The notes below the pieces were generated by a model. It was not told the origin of the DNA. It was given only the letters and a program-made list of their open reading frames with translations, and made no database searches. From Centrapalus pauciflorus (taxonomy: Eukaryota; Streptophyta; Magnoliopsida; Asterales; Asteraceae), in the NCBI GenBank assembly GCA_020465985.1, contig JAANYP010000294.1, positions 62,001 to 126,000 on the forward strand: a DNA stretch of 64,000 nt, given 5' to 3'. The position numbers and the translations under genes were made by a program. This document shows positions 31,190 through 43,012 of the stretch, piece by piece. Position 1 is the first letter of the stretch. Every line of letters begins with the position of its first letter.

Positions 31190-34100
31190 GCAGATAAGTT
31201 CGTATAACAACCAGCTACATATTCGGCCTCGCACGTTGACACGGCTACCGAAGTCTTTTTCTTGCATTGCTAGGATACGAGTCTCCCTCCAAGGAACTGA
31301 CAACCTCCAGTTGTTGACTTCCTACTCAAGCTGCAACCTCCATAGTCTGAATCCGTGAATGCTTCCAATTACAGATCACCATCTGCGTGATACCAAAGTC
31401 CCAGCTTCGGTTTCGACTTGAGGTATCTCAGAATCCGCTTCATAGCTTTAATATGCATTTCTTTCGGATTGGCTTGACATCTATCACAAATACACACAGC
31501 AAACATAATGTCAGGTCTAGAAGCAGTTAAATAAATAAGTGACTCGATCATGACCCGATATAGATTCGGATCCACATCAGTATCACTTTCTGTACCCGGT
31601 CCGAGATTGTGATTCACTTGAATCGGTGTGCTAAAGTGAGCAGTCAGTTTTGTTCCCTCTGTCCCGAAGTGCTCTAGAACGTCGTAGACATACTTCGTCT
31701 GATGGATAAACATACCCTCCTTCCGCTGTTCAACTTGCAAACCCAAAAAGAAGTTCGACTCTCCCATAGCACTAATCTCAAACTTAGAGTTCATCACCTT
31801 TTCGAAATCTTTGCACATTTGCTCGTCCGATGACCCGAAAATAATGTCGTCAACGTACACTTGTACCAAAATAAAATGTCCACCCTTTCTCTTCACAAAC
31901 AATGTACTATCAATTCTCCCTCTTTCAAACCCGTTGTCCAAAAGATGAGTTGAAAGTGTCTCATACCATGCCCTGGGTGCCTGATGCAATCCATACAAAG
32001 CCTTATCAAGACGATATACTCTGTCTGGATACTTTGGATCTGTTAACCCGGGCGGTTGTTCAACGTACACCAGTTCCTTCACCTTACCATATCTCATCAA
32101 GTTGATAAACTTTAAAGCCTTTGAAGGATGCAAAGGCCAGAAACAAACGGATTGCCTCAAGCCTTGCCACTGGCGCAAACACTTCGTTGTAATCGATACC
32201 CTCTTCTTGGTTGAAACACTTTACGACAAGTCTTTCCTTGTTGCGAGTAACAATTCCCCGATCATCTCTTTTGCACTTAAAAACCCACTTGGTTCCTATT
32301 GCAACTTCTCCTCGAGGTAACGGAACTAACTCCCACACTTCAAGCTTTCTGTATTGTGACAGTTCCTCTTGCATCGCTTCAACCCAAGAGTTGCCTTTTA
32401 GTGCCATTTGCACATTCTTCGGCTCTACTTGTGAGATAAAACACGAATAAAGGCAGGTGTGAAAAGCCTCGGAGTCATTAATCATCCACAACAGCACTGT
32501 GTTGTTATTCACACTACTCCTAGTCTTCACACCAACATTCGGATTTCCTATGATACTCTCAACTGGATGATCCTTATTAATCCTTGATGTTTCGAACTCA
32601 TCGACCTTAAGATTATCTCCTAAGTTTGATCCTATTTCACCTAACGGGTGAACGACTTCAGACGCTACATTCTCTTCCTCATGATCACTGTCTTCAGATT
32701 TAGAGTTTGTAGTCTGATTCTCGTTCGTAGGCAACTCAGAATCATTCTCTGCTGGAGACCCATCTTCTGTCCTTGTAGGCTCAGAAGTTGATGGAATGCT
32801 CGTCTTTGGAAAACCTTGACCGTCGTCATTCAGATTTAATGACGATAAGTCATGCTCAATTGTACATGCATTTCCATCCAAAGGAATGTTAAATGATTTA
32901 AATAATGAATCAAAATCAAATATCCATTCCGGACCAGTTTGGGGTTCATGTGTATAACTTGTCACATCAATGTTATACACAATTTCTACCATACCGTTTG
33001 TTTTATTAAAAAAATCTTTTGTTTGGTGAGTTAGGCACATAACCTAGGAAATAACCTTCGTCAGCCTTTTCACCAAACTTAGGTTGATGTTTTGTTCTCA
33101 TTAAAGTACATGGTACCCCAAACGGTTCGAAGCCAGTTAAATTCGGTGGTCTTTTATTCAGAACTTCATAACAGGTTTTGTTCAATGATTTGACAGTAAG
33201 GACCCGATTTGAAACATGACAAACGGTATTCACTGCCTCCACCCAAAACATGGTAGGAAGCTTTGAATCCGAGAGCATGGTCCTTGCTGCCTCAATCAAT
33301 GTCCTGTTCTTCCGTTCTGCCACCCCATTTTGTTGTGGCTCATAAGGTGCACTAAATTGATGCACTATGCCTTTGGATAGACAATATACACCAATTACTG
33401 TGTTTTTAACTCGGTTCTGTTATCACTCCTGATACGTTTTACCTGCGTCCCATAGGAGTTTTCGACTTGGTCTAAGAACCCAATCAACTTTGCAGCTGTC
33501 TCGTCCTTTGTACCTAAAAAGAAGACCCATGAAAATCGTGAGTAATCATCGGTGATAACTAAAAAGTACCAACTACCACCTATACTCCTTTTGTTGATTG
33601 GCCCGAATAGGTCCATATGAAACAAATTGAAAGTGGCAGCTATAAAGTTCTGAGTCTTTGATTTGTATGACTTCTTGTGTTGTTTGCCTTTCTTGCACGG
33701 TACACACTTGTCTTCAAACTGAAAACTCTTCATCGGAACACCTTGCACCAGTCCATGTTTAGTGATGTAGTTCATTTTCCTCAGGTGCAAGTGTGCCATG
33801 CGTCTGTGCCATAAGACTGATTCAGTCTCTGAAGCTTAAGATAAAAGACAGATCGTTCCAATCGATGAATCGGAAATGTTCATGTCCAGCATGTACAAAT
33901 CGATCATCCTTGGGGCTGTCATCATAATCTATTATTCAGGAATTTTGAATCCCGGATTCAGCACTAACGCTTCAGTATCAGTAAACAACATTGAATTCTT
34001 CTTATCACAGATCTGAGAGACACTAATGAGATTGTGAGCAAGTCTATCAACGTGATATACTTGATCAAGTGTGATAGTCCGATTAGTAATCACTCCTGTT

Positions 34101-34255
34101 CTAGTGATATTTCCTCCTTTGTTCCCGACAAATGATACAAAACCCTTGTTCCCGCCCTTGAAGTTTGTGAGCAGACTCCTTTCCTCAGTCATGTGCCTAG
34201 ATCAACCACTGTCGATGAACCACTTACTGTTGAGACCTGTAGTTAACTCCTGCAC
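31190..34255 (-). pseudogene. pol: Copia-C pol: protease, integrase, RT, RNase H
   Basis: Reading leftward, the protease motif is WFIDSG, a stop, then SRHMT (near 34205; the Cys codon has become TGA). The integrase zinc region LWHRRMAHLHLRK ... CVPCKKGKQHKK follows, then HMDLFGP, RIRSDNRTE and PQQNGVAERKNRTL, with breaks at about 33930, 33395 and 33040. The hinge and RT start lie at 33040-32084 (GTKWVFKCKRDDRG). A small deletion near 32084-32110 removes the KSAFLNG segment. The RT core keeps LYGLHQAPRAWYETL and YVDDIIFG (31841-31857). RNase H (FTDSDYGG, CEAEYVA) carries at least two stops and ends near 31190. A typical Copia polyprotein, inactive here. Confidence 0.9.
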
Positions 34256-34499
34256 ATGAAAGAAAACAAGTTAGTGATCACGGGGAACCCAAGCCATGAC
34301 TGACTTGGTAATACCTTTCTCATCCACATACGTGAACTCCTTCAAAAACCCATCTCTCCTTTCAGGTGACTTGGGTGTTTGGTTCAAAACCCGTTGTGGT
34401 GCAGAGTGATTTAAATTCACTCTTGGTCTTTGGTTAGGCATTTGCTATGGAGCCCTTGAATAATTTCTATTATATTGCATTTCAGATTGATATCCCTGG

Positions 34500-37187
34500 G
34501 CTCTACCTGGTGTCTAATGTCTTACAGGAGTGTGTGACCTAACCGGAGTGTAAGCTCCTCTAGGTGTTGTACTCTTATAGACTTGTTGAGGTCCTGACCT
34601 AGATTGATTAGGGACTCTATTCGGTGAATTAGTCCTAGCCACTTCATTTGGTCTACCTGACACAGGTGTTTGTCTAACAACATTCTTTGGTGTGGCTTGC
34701 ACAATCTTCTCAGTGTTTTGAGAACTACTTGTGCTTGCTACACTTAGTGAGGGTTTATGTTGTTACGGCTTTCCAACATTAGGTGTAGATTCTACCTTTC
34801 TATATGGACAGCCAGACGCAACATGTCCCCGTTCATGACATCTAAATCAAGACATTTTATCAATAGACTTCTTATGAGTGCCCTTTGACTTTGATGTCTC
34901 ACTAGTGTCATGTTCTTTCTTCTCAACTACAGTGACTATTTCTTCATTCTGATTATTAAATTCAGGTTGAGCTTCTCCCAGAATGTTATCACTAGAAGAC
35001 TGCACAAACTTGACTTTCTTAATCGTTGCATTGTTATTAGTCACCTTAGTTATTTTTTCCTTATCAGACTCAGATACAGGTTCAGCTGCTACCTCTGACT
35101 CAACTGGTTTATCAGTTTTATCATAAGGCTGAGGCACATAGTTATCATTAAAAGGTGGAGGACTCTCTTTATAACCTAAACCTACTAGTTTCTTGGATTG
35201 ACGTTGTGCATCTAAGATTTTCCCTAGATTAAGTGAAGAGTTCTTAAACTTTTCTAACTTACTATTTACCTCTGCAACCTTAACCTTTGTTTCAGCTAGC
35301 TCTACCTCTTTAATAGTTAGTTGCTTGGTTAAAGCCTCAACATGCTCATACATCAGTTTTATCCTGACACACTGCTCACTTAGTTTGTCTTTTAGAACTA
35401 TTACATCTTGAGCATCTGCTTTCAGCTTATCCTTAAGATCCTCTTTGATATCTAGAAGGCTAGCATTATCTGATTTTAATGATTCAACTTGAGCAGTTAA
35501 ATTATTATGTGTTTCCAGCACTAAATTTAATCTATCGTTAGAAGTAGCATATAAAACACATAAATCATGGAATGTAGAAAAGTTCAGAATTACCTTTGCA
35601 TGATCAGATTCCACGTTATCATGGAATGTAGAACGGTCTGATTATATGACTTCTCCACTAAGATAGGAATGTAGAAAAGTCTGATTATCATGGAATGTAG
35701 AAAAGTCTAGAACGGTCTGATTATCTGACTTCTCCACTAACACAGGACTTGCATCATTCTGTTATTTGTCCTCAGTTACTTCCTCTACTCCTACATCCCC
35801 AGACTCTGTTACTTCAGCCATGAAGGCTCTAGCATTAGTCTCTGGATGTGTACTCCAATCGTATGTCCCATCAAGCTGTCTATCAGATGTGACATTCGCT
35901 AATAGACCAGCGATGTTCGCTTGATTACTCGAATTAGCAGTCTGATATCTCCCATGAGATTGATTCTGATTGTTTTCAACCTTGGGTCTTTGACACTCTC
36001 GAGCAAAATGTCCTAACCCTTGGAAGTTGTAGCACTTTGGATTTGTCGAATCCAACATTATTATTGTTAACGTTCGGATTTCTGCCTGTCCGTTTTATGA
36101 ATCTCTTAACTCTCTGAGTCACCAAGGCCAGTTGCCATTGAAGATCCATTTCTTCCAAATCATCAGGATCCAGCTAATCATAGTCCTCGTCCCATAACGC
36201 AGGATCATTTATTTTACCTTGAACGCAATTGTCATACGCGGCGACAAATGAAGCCAAAAGATTCGGATGATCTTCAGTTGATTTTGTGCTCATTGGCATC
36301 CTTGTGTATCCTTGAGACGTAGATGCTGACTGAGTGGGTTTCTCTTTTGTTTTGGAATATCCTAAGAAAGCTCGGCTCCCTGAGTCTTCTACTTCTACTG
36401 GAGTCGACGCTTCGCCCGTATAGAATGCTGTAGCTGTCTTTAGTTCACATGGGGCTGAAGGTTTGGACTTCCCAAAATACATGTCCGGATCCTGTACTTG
36501 GTCATATTCCCATTCCTTCTTGAGCAACTGAAAGTTATAAGCCCTCAACGTTCCAATGACTCCTTCTAGAGTTAGAGTTTCAAATTTCTCTTCATCATGC
36601 TTTATCAGCGCTACGTACATCTCCCATTTTGCTGGTAAAGCATCAAGAAGTTTCTCAATCTTCTCTAATTCACGATACTCGATATCGTGATTGTCCAACT
36701 CGGTCAATAAGTGATAGAGCCTAGTGATAGCCTCATCCAGCTTTTCGTTTTTCAATGCCTTGAAAATAGCGAATTGCTGCTTAAGCATCTCGGTTCTACC
36801 TTTCCGAACCCTCGGATTTCCGTCACATCGTTTCTCGAGTGCATCCCACAACTCTTTCGTTGTACGATGATTCCTGAATGTGTGTAGAATTTCCTGAGGT
36901 AATGTCATGCGGATAATGGAAAACGCTCTGTTCTCAACCTCATATAGTTTCTTGTCGTCATCCTTCATCTTCTGATAAGTTAGAACTCTCTGACGACCTT
37001 CAAACTCGTGAGTAGGTGGAATGTATCCCTCGTCGATACAGATCCACATCCGCATATCATTAAAGCGAGCAAAGTCGGCAAATCTATCCTTCCACCAGTA
37101 ATAATCTTCCAACCTCATTAGCTTGGGTGGTGAATTTTCCTTACCGACTTCATGGTCCATTTCAATAAACTTTTGCAAAGTAGTCAT
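34500..37187 (-). pseudogene. gag: Copia-C gag
   Basis: The longest open part is 37187-36174, 337 residues starting MTTLQKFIEMDHEVGKENSP. It contains the UBN2-like core (ELWDALEKRCDGNPRVRKGR, LDALPAKWEMY). A TAG at 36174 replaces an expected Gln codon and the frame continues (DLEEMDLQWQLALVTQRVKR). A shift near 36050 leads to a knuckle CYNFQGLGHFAREC whose second Cys is Phe. From 35614 to 34847 there is a long coiled coil (about 110 residues), then the LGYKESPPPFNDNY motif and a second knuckle-like CHERGHVASGC near 34835. A Pro/Arg-rich tail follows to about 34500. The architecture matches Copia-I gag. Confidence 0.85.
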
Positions 37188-37740
37188 CGTTTCTAAAATT
37201 TTTGAATTAGAACTTAATTAGTTTAATTTGAAATATATTTAAATCAACCCTATCGAACTTAAGCAAGTTCGAATATGGTTAATATTAAATTTTTTTGAAA
37301 TTAAATTCGAAATCAACAAATTCGAAAATATGACAAATTCGAAGTTTATGACAAGTTCGAATCTAGGCAAAATCGAATGAGAGCAAATTCGAATAGCAAT
37401 CAGATTAGAATGAAAACCTAAACATAATTCGAAAGGACCGTATTTTTCTGACAAATTTGAATTTAAGACAAATTCGAACAAACCCTAATACCCCCTATCT
37501 TCGAGCGCCGCAAGTTCGAAAAACGGCCAAAAGTTCGATTTTTTCAACTTTTCAGTTTAAACCAAAGTTTCTAGGATTAAAACTATGATTTCGACCAAAA
37601 TGATGAACTAATATGAACTTTTCCCCGTTATCTTGCTTGTAAAACTCGAAAACTTTTCCAAAATGTGATTTTTCCGTCCAAAAACATCTAAAAACCTCAG
37701 ATGTTGCTTGTGAACACGAAGAACACCACGAACACCCTAA
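37188..37740 (-). other. Copia-C untranslated leader, TTCGAA-rich
   Basis: This leader between the PBS and the gag start has no coding potential. It has at least nine TTCGAA words between 37268 and 37530, plus variants such as ATCGAA and TTCGAG. The density is far above that of its neighbours. Confidence 0.65.
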
Positions 37741-37754
37741 TGGCTCTGATACCA
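37741..37754 (-). other. Copia-C primer-binding site
   Basis: The reverse complement reads TGGTATCAGAGCCA, two bases inside the LTR end at 37757. It is the standard initiator-Met tRNA PBS for the minus-strand element. Confidence 0.92.
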
Positions 37755-37756
37755 CT

Positions 37757-38436
37757 TGTAAGGTCGCCTTCCTACGGATCCTATCTTGACGCGACACCGT
37801 ACAACGAGTGCGGAATCCTCGTTAGCGGCTTGACGGATAGACCACGGACAGGAAACACGGAGACACACACTGTGATAGAGGAACAACGGAACGCCCCGAC
37901 ACGTGATTCTCTCCAAGAACAAACTCTCAAACACCCTTGCAAGTTCGAGATTGCTTCTTCTAAAGCTCTAATTATCTGTTTCCAAAAACTTGTTAATTAA
38001 ACGAATTAACCCTTAATTATAACACCCGGTTCGAATTTGCCCAGGACAAGTTTGAATAAGCCTAAGGCCATTCGAACTTGTCCTCCACAAATTCGAATCA
38101 TGAGCTTTGAACTTATGTTTGAACTTATCTTTGAATTTATTGTAACACATTAACTACACCAAGTTCAAACATACAAACAATCAATATCAAACATATATAA
38201 TCAAACATATAGCAAACATATATGAAACACTTGTTAATACGAAATAACGAGCAAATTGACTTTTACAAAATATTGTCTATACTTAGACTGCTATCGTCTC
38301 ACACAGGATGCACTAATAACACGATACACAATCATGAACTTAAGACATAACTATGAACAAACAATCATTACTTGTATTAATAAAGCCCTATCTATTACAA
38401 AACTAGACAGCTATCGTCACACCGGGTGTACCAACA
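37757..38436 (-). repeat. Copia-C LTR shared by two tandem copies
   Basis: On the minus strand the LTR starts TGTTGGTACACCCGG and ends GCGACCTTACA, 680 bp. A polypurine tract (38437-38450) precedes it and a PBS (37741-37754) follows it. An LTR with a PPT upstream and a PBS downstream has internal sequence on both sides, so it serves as the 3' LTR of one copy and the 5' LTR of the next. It contains several TTCGAA words (38030-38100). Confidence 0.85.
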
Positions 38437-38450
38437 GACTCCCCCTTAAC
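38437..38450 (-). other. Polypurine tract of the upstream Copia-C copy
   Basis: On the minus strand TTAAGGGGGAGTC directly precedes the LTR start. It shows that the internal 3' end of another copy abuts this LTR. Confidence 0.85.
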
Positions 38451-39593
38451 AATAGCTTCTAGTAGATATTCATTGAACTATAGAACTAGGCTTATTTAAA
38501 TTACTACCGACATGTAATCCTTGCTCGATGAAAACTTTAACCACTCTTTGATATATTGTAGCCTTCTGAACTCCAACCTTCGTGAAAGAAAAGTGGCTAC
38601 TCATGGAGTTTCTGCAGATCACCCAGAGAGAGGTTCACCTGATGCAGGGATTATATACTTTCAGTATTACTTTCTCATCAAAATCCTCCATTATGGCCTC
38701 AGCTGTCTTGTTATCTACATACCACCATTTCAAGTTACTCAAAACATTTTATGGCATATTCTTTAACGCAATCTTCTTAAGGCACTTGACAGGCTTGTAG
38801 TACATCTTAATCCAAGGCCTGCTAGTCAACGGATCTATCTTGGTTTCTTCGAAGACCCGTTTACCAACTCTAGATGTCAGCGTCTTAAACCTCCATGACC
38901 GACCTTTTCTTCTGATGATCTTTGCAATCACTCCAGCATATTAGTTATCTCCAAGGTTGATAAGCTCCTTCAAGGCTAACTCTTTAAATTCACATTTCGG
39001 CAGTGAATTGAAGTCCTTTAGCCTTCTTCTCAGATATTGGAGTCCATCTTCTCTCTTCAGAATGAAAAGCTGCAGTTCTCTATCAAAGAACCAGCTTATA
39101 ATTCCTCCTGTTAACTTTCATGGAGTTGGCATTTTCATATTCTCCTTTACTGCCAAGTCCTTCTTTTGCTCTTCCTTTTTAACCACAAATCTTCTTTCGT
39201 CAGCTCCGTGTCAGTTGTATCAGATTTTGATTCATCATTACCTGCTGATCTCAGCATGTCAATGTCTATCAAATTCTGATTCTCATTCTTGTATAGCTCC
39301 GTGACAGGTTGCTTCTGAATGATCACTTCATCCAGTTCGTCATCTTCATCCATAACAATCTCATCATCCGACTTCCAGTCAGGTATGTCTTTAGGAATAA
39401 ATTCCCTTTCCTCAAGCTCTTCCTAATATAAGTCATCTTCAAAATCAAATATTACATCATCATCTTCCAACACAGCCAAGGCTCCAATCATTTCATCGTC
39501 AACACTTTCTATAGCAGCTTCGGTAGCCTTGCCTTTACCTCTGCCCGAGCCTGATCATTCAGGCTCCCCTTGCAAATCAGCTTGCTGAGCAGT
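38451..39593 (-). pseudogene. Envelope-like ORF of the upstream Copia-C copy, 3' part
   Basis: Reading leftward from 39593: an acidic region (ESVDDEMIGALAVLEDDD, later MDEDDELDEVIIQKQPV near 39353) gives way to a basic C-terminal part (IAKIIRRKGRSWRFKTLTSR, then PWIKMYYKPVKCLKKIALKN, 38931-38753). Stops occur at 39426 and 39147 among others. The frame joins that of the 5' part at 49905 once Gypsy-B and one GCAGT copy are set aside. The ORF ends shortly before the PPT. It belongs with the SIRE-type third ORF, of unknown function. Confidence 0.6.
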
Positions 39594-42021
39594 TGTAACA
39601 TCCGGCACTAAACCAGGTTAGCAAAAATGACCTAATATGTATTTAATAGTCAATTATAGCCTAATCAGTGGTCATTAGAAATTAATCAAGTGATTAACAA
39701 TGTTTATTAGAAAATTCAACTCAATTAGAATCAAATTCATCGGTGCGATGAACCGGAAAATCAATTAATCCGATCAATTTACGATATGAGGGATTAATTC
39801 AACTAAGTACATAATTAAATTATGATTAGTGACACTAATCATACACTAATACAATTACTTAACATTAATTATGCAAGACTAAAACAATTCATTAAAACAA
39901 TGCATTCAAAAGTATTTATGAATTTACAAGAAAAGGGAAATACAAGAATACATTCTAAATACTTTTATACAAAAAAAATATATATAAATACATGAAAATA
40001 ATCCATAAAAATCTGGTCATAGGGTAGTACTACCCAAGATTTGATTTCAATTTTTATTTCCCAACTCCATAACCTTTCATAATCAAATCTTTCACACCCC
40101 ATTCTCCTTTCATTTCAACATGATCTTACACTCCACCTCCATTTGAAAGACCAAGACTTTGCCTATAAATAGAGGGCTTCCTTTTCATTATTTTCACACC
40201 AAAATATCTCTTTCTCTCCTCTCAAAACCGGATCCCACACACACACACACTACAAACATTTTCATTCAAGTGTTCTTGGTGAAATTCAAGTGTTCTTGGT
40301 GAACTTCAAGTGTTCTTGGTTCAAATCTTGCAAGAGTTCCAACTTCTTCTCAATTTCATACTCCAAATACATCAAAGTAAGTAAATACTAACTTATTTCA
40401 TCATATATTTATGTTTATATAAGTCTTGCATAATATATATAATCACCAACAACAACAAGTTTCATAAAAACTCAAGTTTATAAGTTTCTAGTTTTATTTT
40501 TCAGATTGTTTCTTTAAATGTGTTTATGAATATATGAACACATTATAAAAGTGTTAATATTATGAAAACAAGTGATATGTATGTGTTTTATAACTTTTAT
40601 AACTTTTACACAAGTAGTCTTTGAATAAACAACAAGAATCGTAAGTTGTTTCAAGTTTATAAACTGCGGAGTTTCGGCAGAAAATTTATATCGACTTTGA
40701 AAAATCATAACTAATTCATAACACAACGAGATGAGTTGATTTTTGTCTCAAAAGTTAGATCTATGTCTTAACTATAGATCTGGAATTTTTCACAATTTAT
40801 TTTGGAGTTTAAGACCTCCAGAAATTATTTGGGAAACCGAAAGTTTGACAGCTCAAAAATGGCCAACATAGGGTTTTTAACGAGCTTTTTCACCAACCTA
40901 AACATCTCGGAAAATGGCCGTTCTTGATTCTAAAAATCCTTTGTATATAGTAGTTTAATGTCCTAGAAAACCAAAGTCTAAAACATTTTGGAGCTTGGTC
41001 AAAAACAGCCTCAAAGTAGGCCGAAAAACCTCCGAAAAAGCTGGAAAATTATATATATATAAACTTGACGTTTTAAGCGAATTTTATTTATAAACTTGTA
41101 ATGTTGGGTGGTTTAAGACATAAAAATCTATAAATATATATATATCATCATGTATTAGAGATATTAAGTCCTTATTATCATTTAGGACTCGATTAAACTC
41201 ACTTGACGCATCATCCATCCATTTACGCTAAAAGCTTTTTACGCTAGATTTTTGCCATCGCAATCCCGGTGAGTCTTCATAGCCCCTATTTTCACTATCT
41301 TTTGGGGTGGAAATACATGCACTGCTTTCATATGGACATCAAAACTGTTTATTTCTTATAGGTATTACATGTTTGGATCCATCAGCCCTCAAATCATGAA
41401 CCGTTAATTGCATTTATTTGCAAGCGCGAATATATTGTGGATAGATCTATTGGGAGTCATGTCCCCCATTCGGGTTAGTTCGGGTCGGCTAACAGCGAGT
41501 GCATATATATTCCACACACGGTATTACGTATGGGAATACTGCACAGGGCAAACTCTTTTTAATTAAGCTTCGGTTGCATGATGGTTTATATGTAATACAT
41601 AACAAGGAATTTATGATTTTATAAATTCAATCTCTATTATTGTTGTCCATACAAGTCAGATTTACGTGTAAACCTATGAGATCACCAACAATTTTGTTGA
41701 CGTATTTTAGCGTGTATTTTCAGGAAATTAAGGCAAGTCCATCATCGGTAGTATTTTCAAGCTTCCGCATTTAAGAAGTCGCACTCAGTTTCAAACCATT
41801 GGAGATTTATTTGCATTATTTTGGATGAATTAATTATGTATTTAAATCTCTGTACCTTGCGAACTTCTCTTTATTATTTTGGGTCATGTAAAACATTTAT
41901 CTCTTTTAAAGTTACGCCGATGTATTTTTGAAAACGTCCATATAGTGGTCGTTCATTATGATTATGGTTACGCTTCCGCGACGTCGCGCTTCGTTGCCAA
42001 CCGGGGTAACCGGGTGTGACA
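39594..42021 (+). repeat. Gypsy-B 5' LTR
   Basis: A TATA box CTATAAATAG (40163-40172) lies upstream of a pyrimidine-rich start region. A triple tandem CAAGTGTTCTTGGT occurs at 40268-40321. The LTR ends TGTGACA at 42021. Confidence 0.93.
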
Positions 42022-42024
42022 GAT

Positions 42025-42038
42025 TGGTATCAGAGCCA
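42025..42038 (+). other. Gypsy-B primer-binding site
   Basis: TGGTATCAGAGCCA starts four bases after the LTR, a perfect initiator-Met tRNA PBS. Confidence 0.95.
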
Positions 42039-42159
42039 TGGTTATAGTTAACTAGGTTGCATTATTACCCTAGACTATAACTGCACATAAGATTTACTGA
42101 TTTTAGAAATATTTTGTAACTAACTAAAAGACTATGAATGGACCCTGATAGCAGAAAAC

Positions 42160-42891
42160 ATGTCCCACCCGAAGACTATCATCTTGTCAGATTCAGAGGA
42201 TGAGTACACCCCTACGAGCCCCGCAGCCACTGAGATTTTCACTGAAGGAGAAACATCTGAGGAAGAAGACCCCTCTGAAGACCCAATGGAGGAGTCAGAA
42301 GAGGAACCAATGGAAGAAGATAATGCTGGAGAGGATCCACCGCCCCCAACAGTCCCCGCTCGCATTCCATACCACCCGGTAGAGCCGTCATTTAAGCCAT
42401 ATCGGCCTTACCCAAATGGCCCCAAAATGTTGTACACACCCCGAAAGCGGGTGAGCACGCCAAGACGGGAGTTTACTCCTATCCCGACTCCCCAGCCCAA
42501 TCCCCCACCTCAGCACCGACGTGTAGACGCTCGACGATGGGGTTAGATGCCTGGAACTCTCCGTGAGTGGAGGCAAGAGGAAGGAATCCCTTCCCAATTC
42601 GAGGTCGGAGGACCATCCTCCGCACCGATCCCACCACTCACCCAGGAGACGACTGATCAGACCGTACCCCTGCTAGTAGCATGGTCTTACCGTCATGACC
42701 TCCAAACCCGGTTACTTAACCAGGATATTGGAGAATTGACTGCCCGTCTGGAGCGGGAAGAGATTCAAAACTCCAATTTATATTGGGTTAACCAACATGC
42801 TCTCACCATCCAATAGGATGGCCTGAATGAGCTTCGGCAGCAACTAGCCGAAAGCCAAGCTCGGATCGAGGAGCTGATTATGAATGATTAA
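42160..42891 (+). pseudogene. Gypsy-B extra 5' ORF (upstream of gag), acidic Pro-rich protein
   Basis: ATG 42160 opens a frame of about 243 codons, interrupted only by TAG at 42544 and TAG at 42814, ending at 42891. The N-terminus is very acidic (ILSDSEDEYTPTSPAATE, then repeated EE/DP), the middle is Pro-rich (PTPQPNPPPQHRR), and the C-terminus is a predicted coiled coil (DIGELTARLEREE ... LNELRQQLAESQARIEELI). Gag starts 121 bp further on in another frame, so this is a separate ORF. Canonical chromoviruses lack it, but Ser/Pro-rich N-terminal extensions are, to my recollection, seen in Asteraceae Gypsy polyproteins. Function unknown; a particle or RNA-binding accessory role is a guess. Confidence 0.6.
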
Positions 42892-43012
42892 TGAAAATTG
42901 CAAGTTATTTATGAAATTGTGTTTGATGATTATAGTGTTGTGCCTTAAGAAAAATTTACAACTTTAAGATTCAACTTCTTACACTATACTATTTTCTTTA
43001 AACTTTAAGATA

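Noticed and set aside
38956..39304. 115-residue plus-strand ORF
   Set aside because: It is antisense to the envelope-like ORF of the Copia-C copy.
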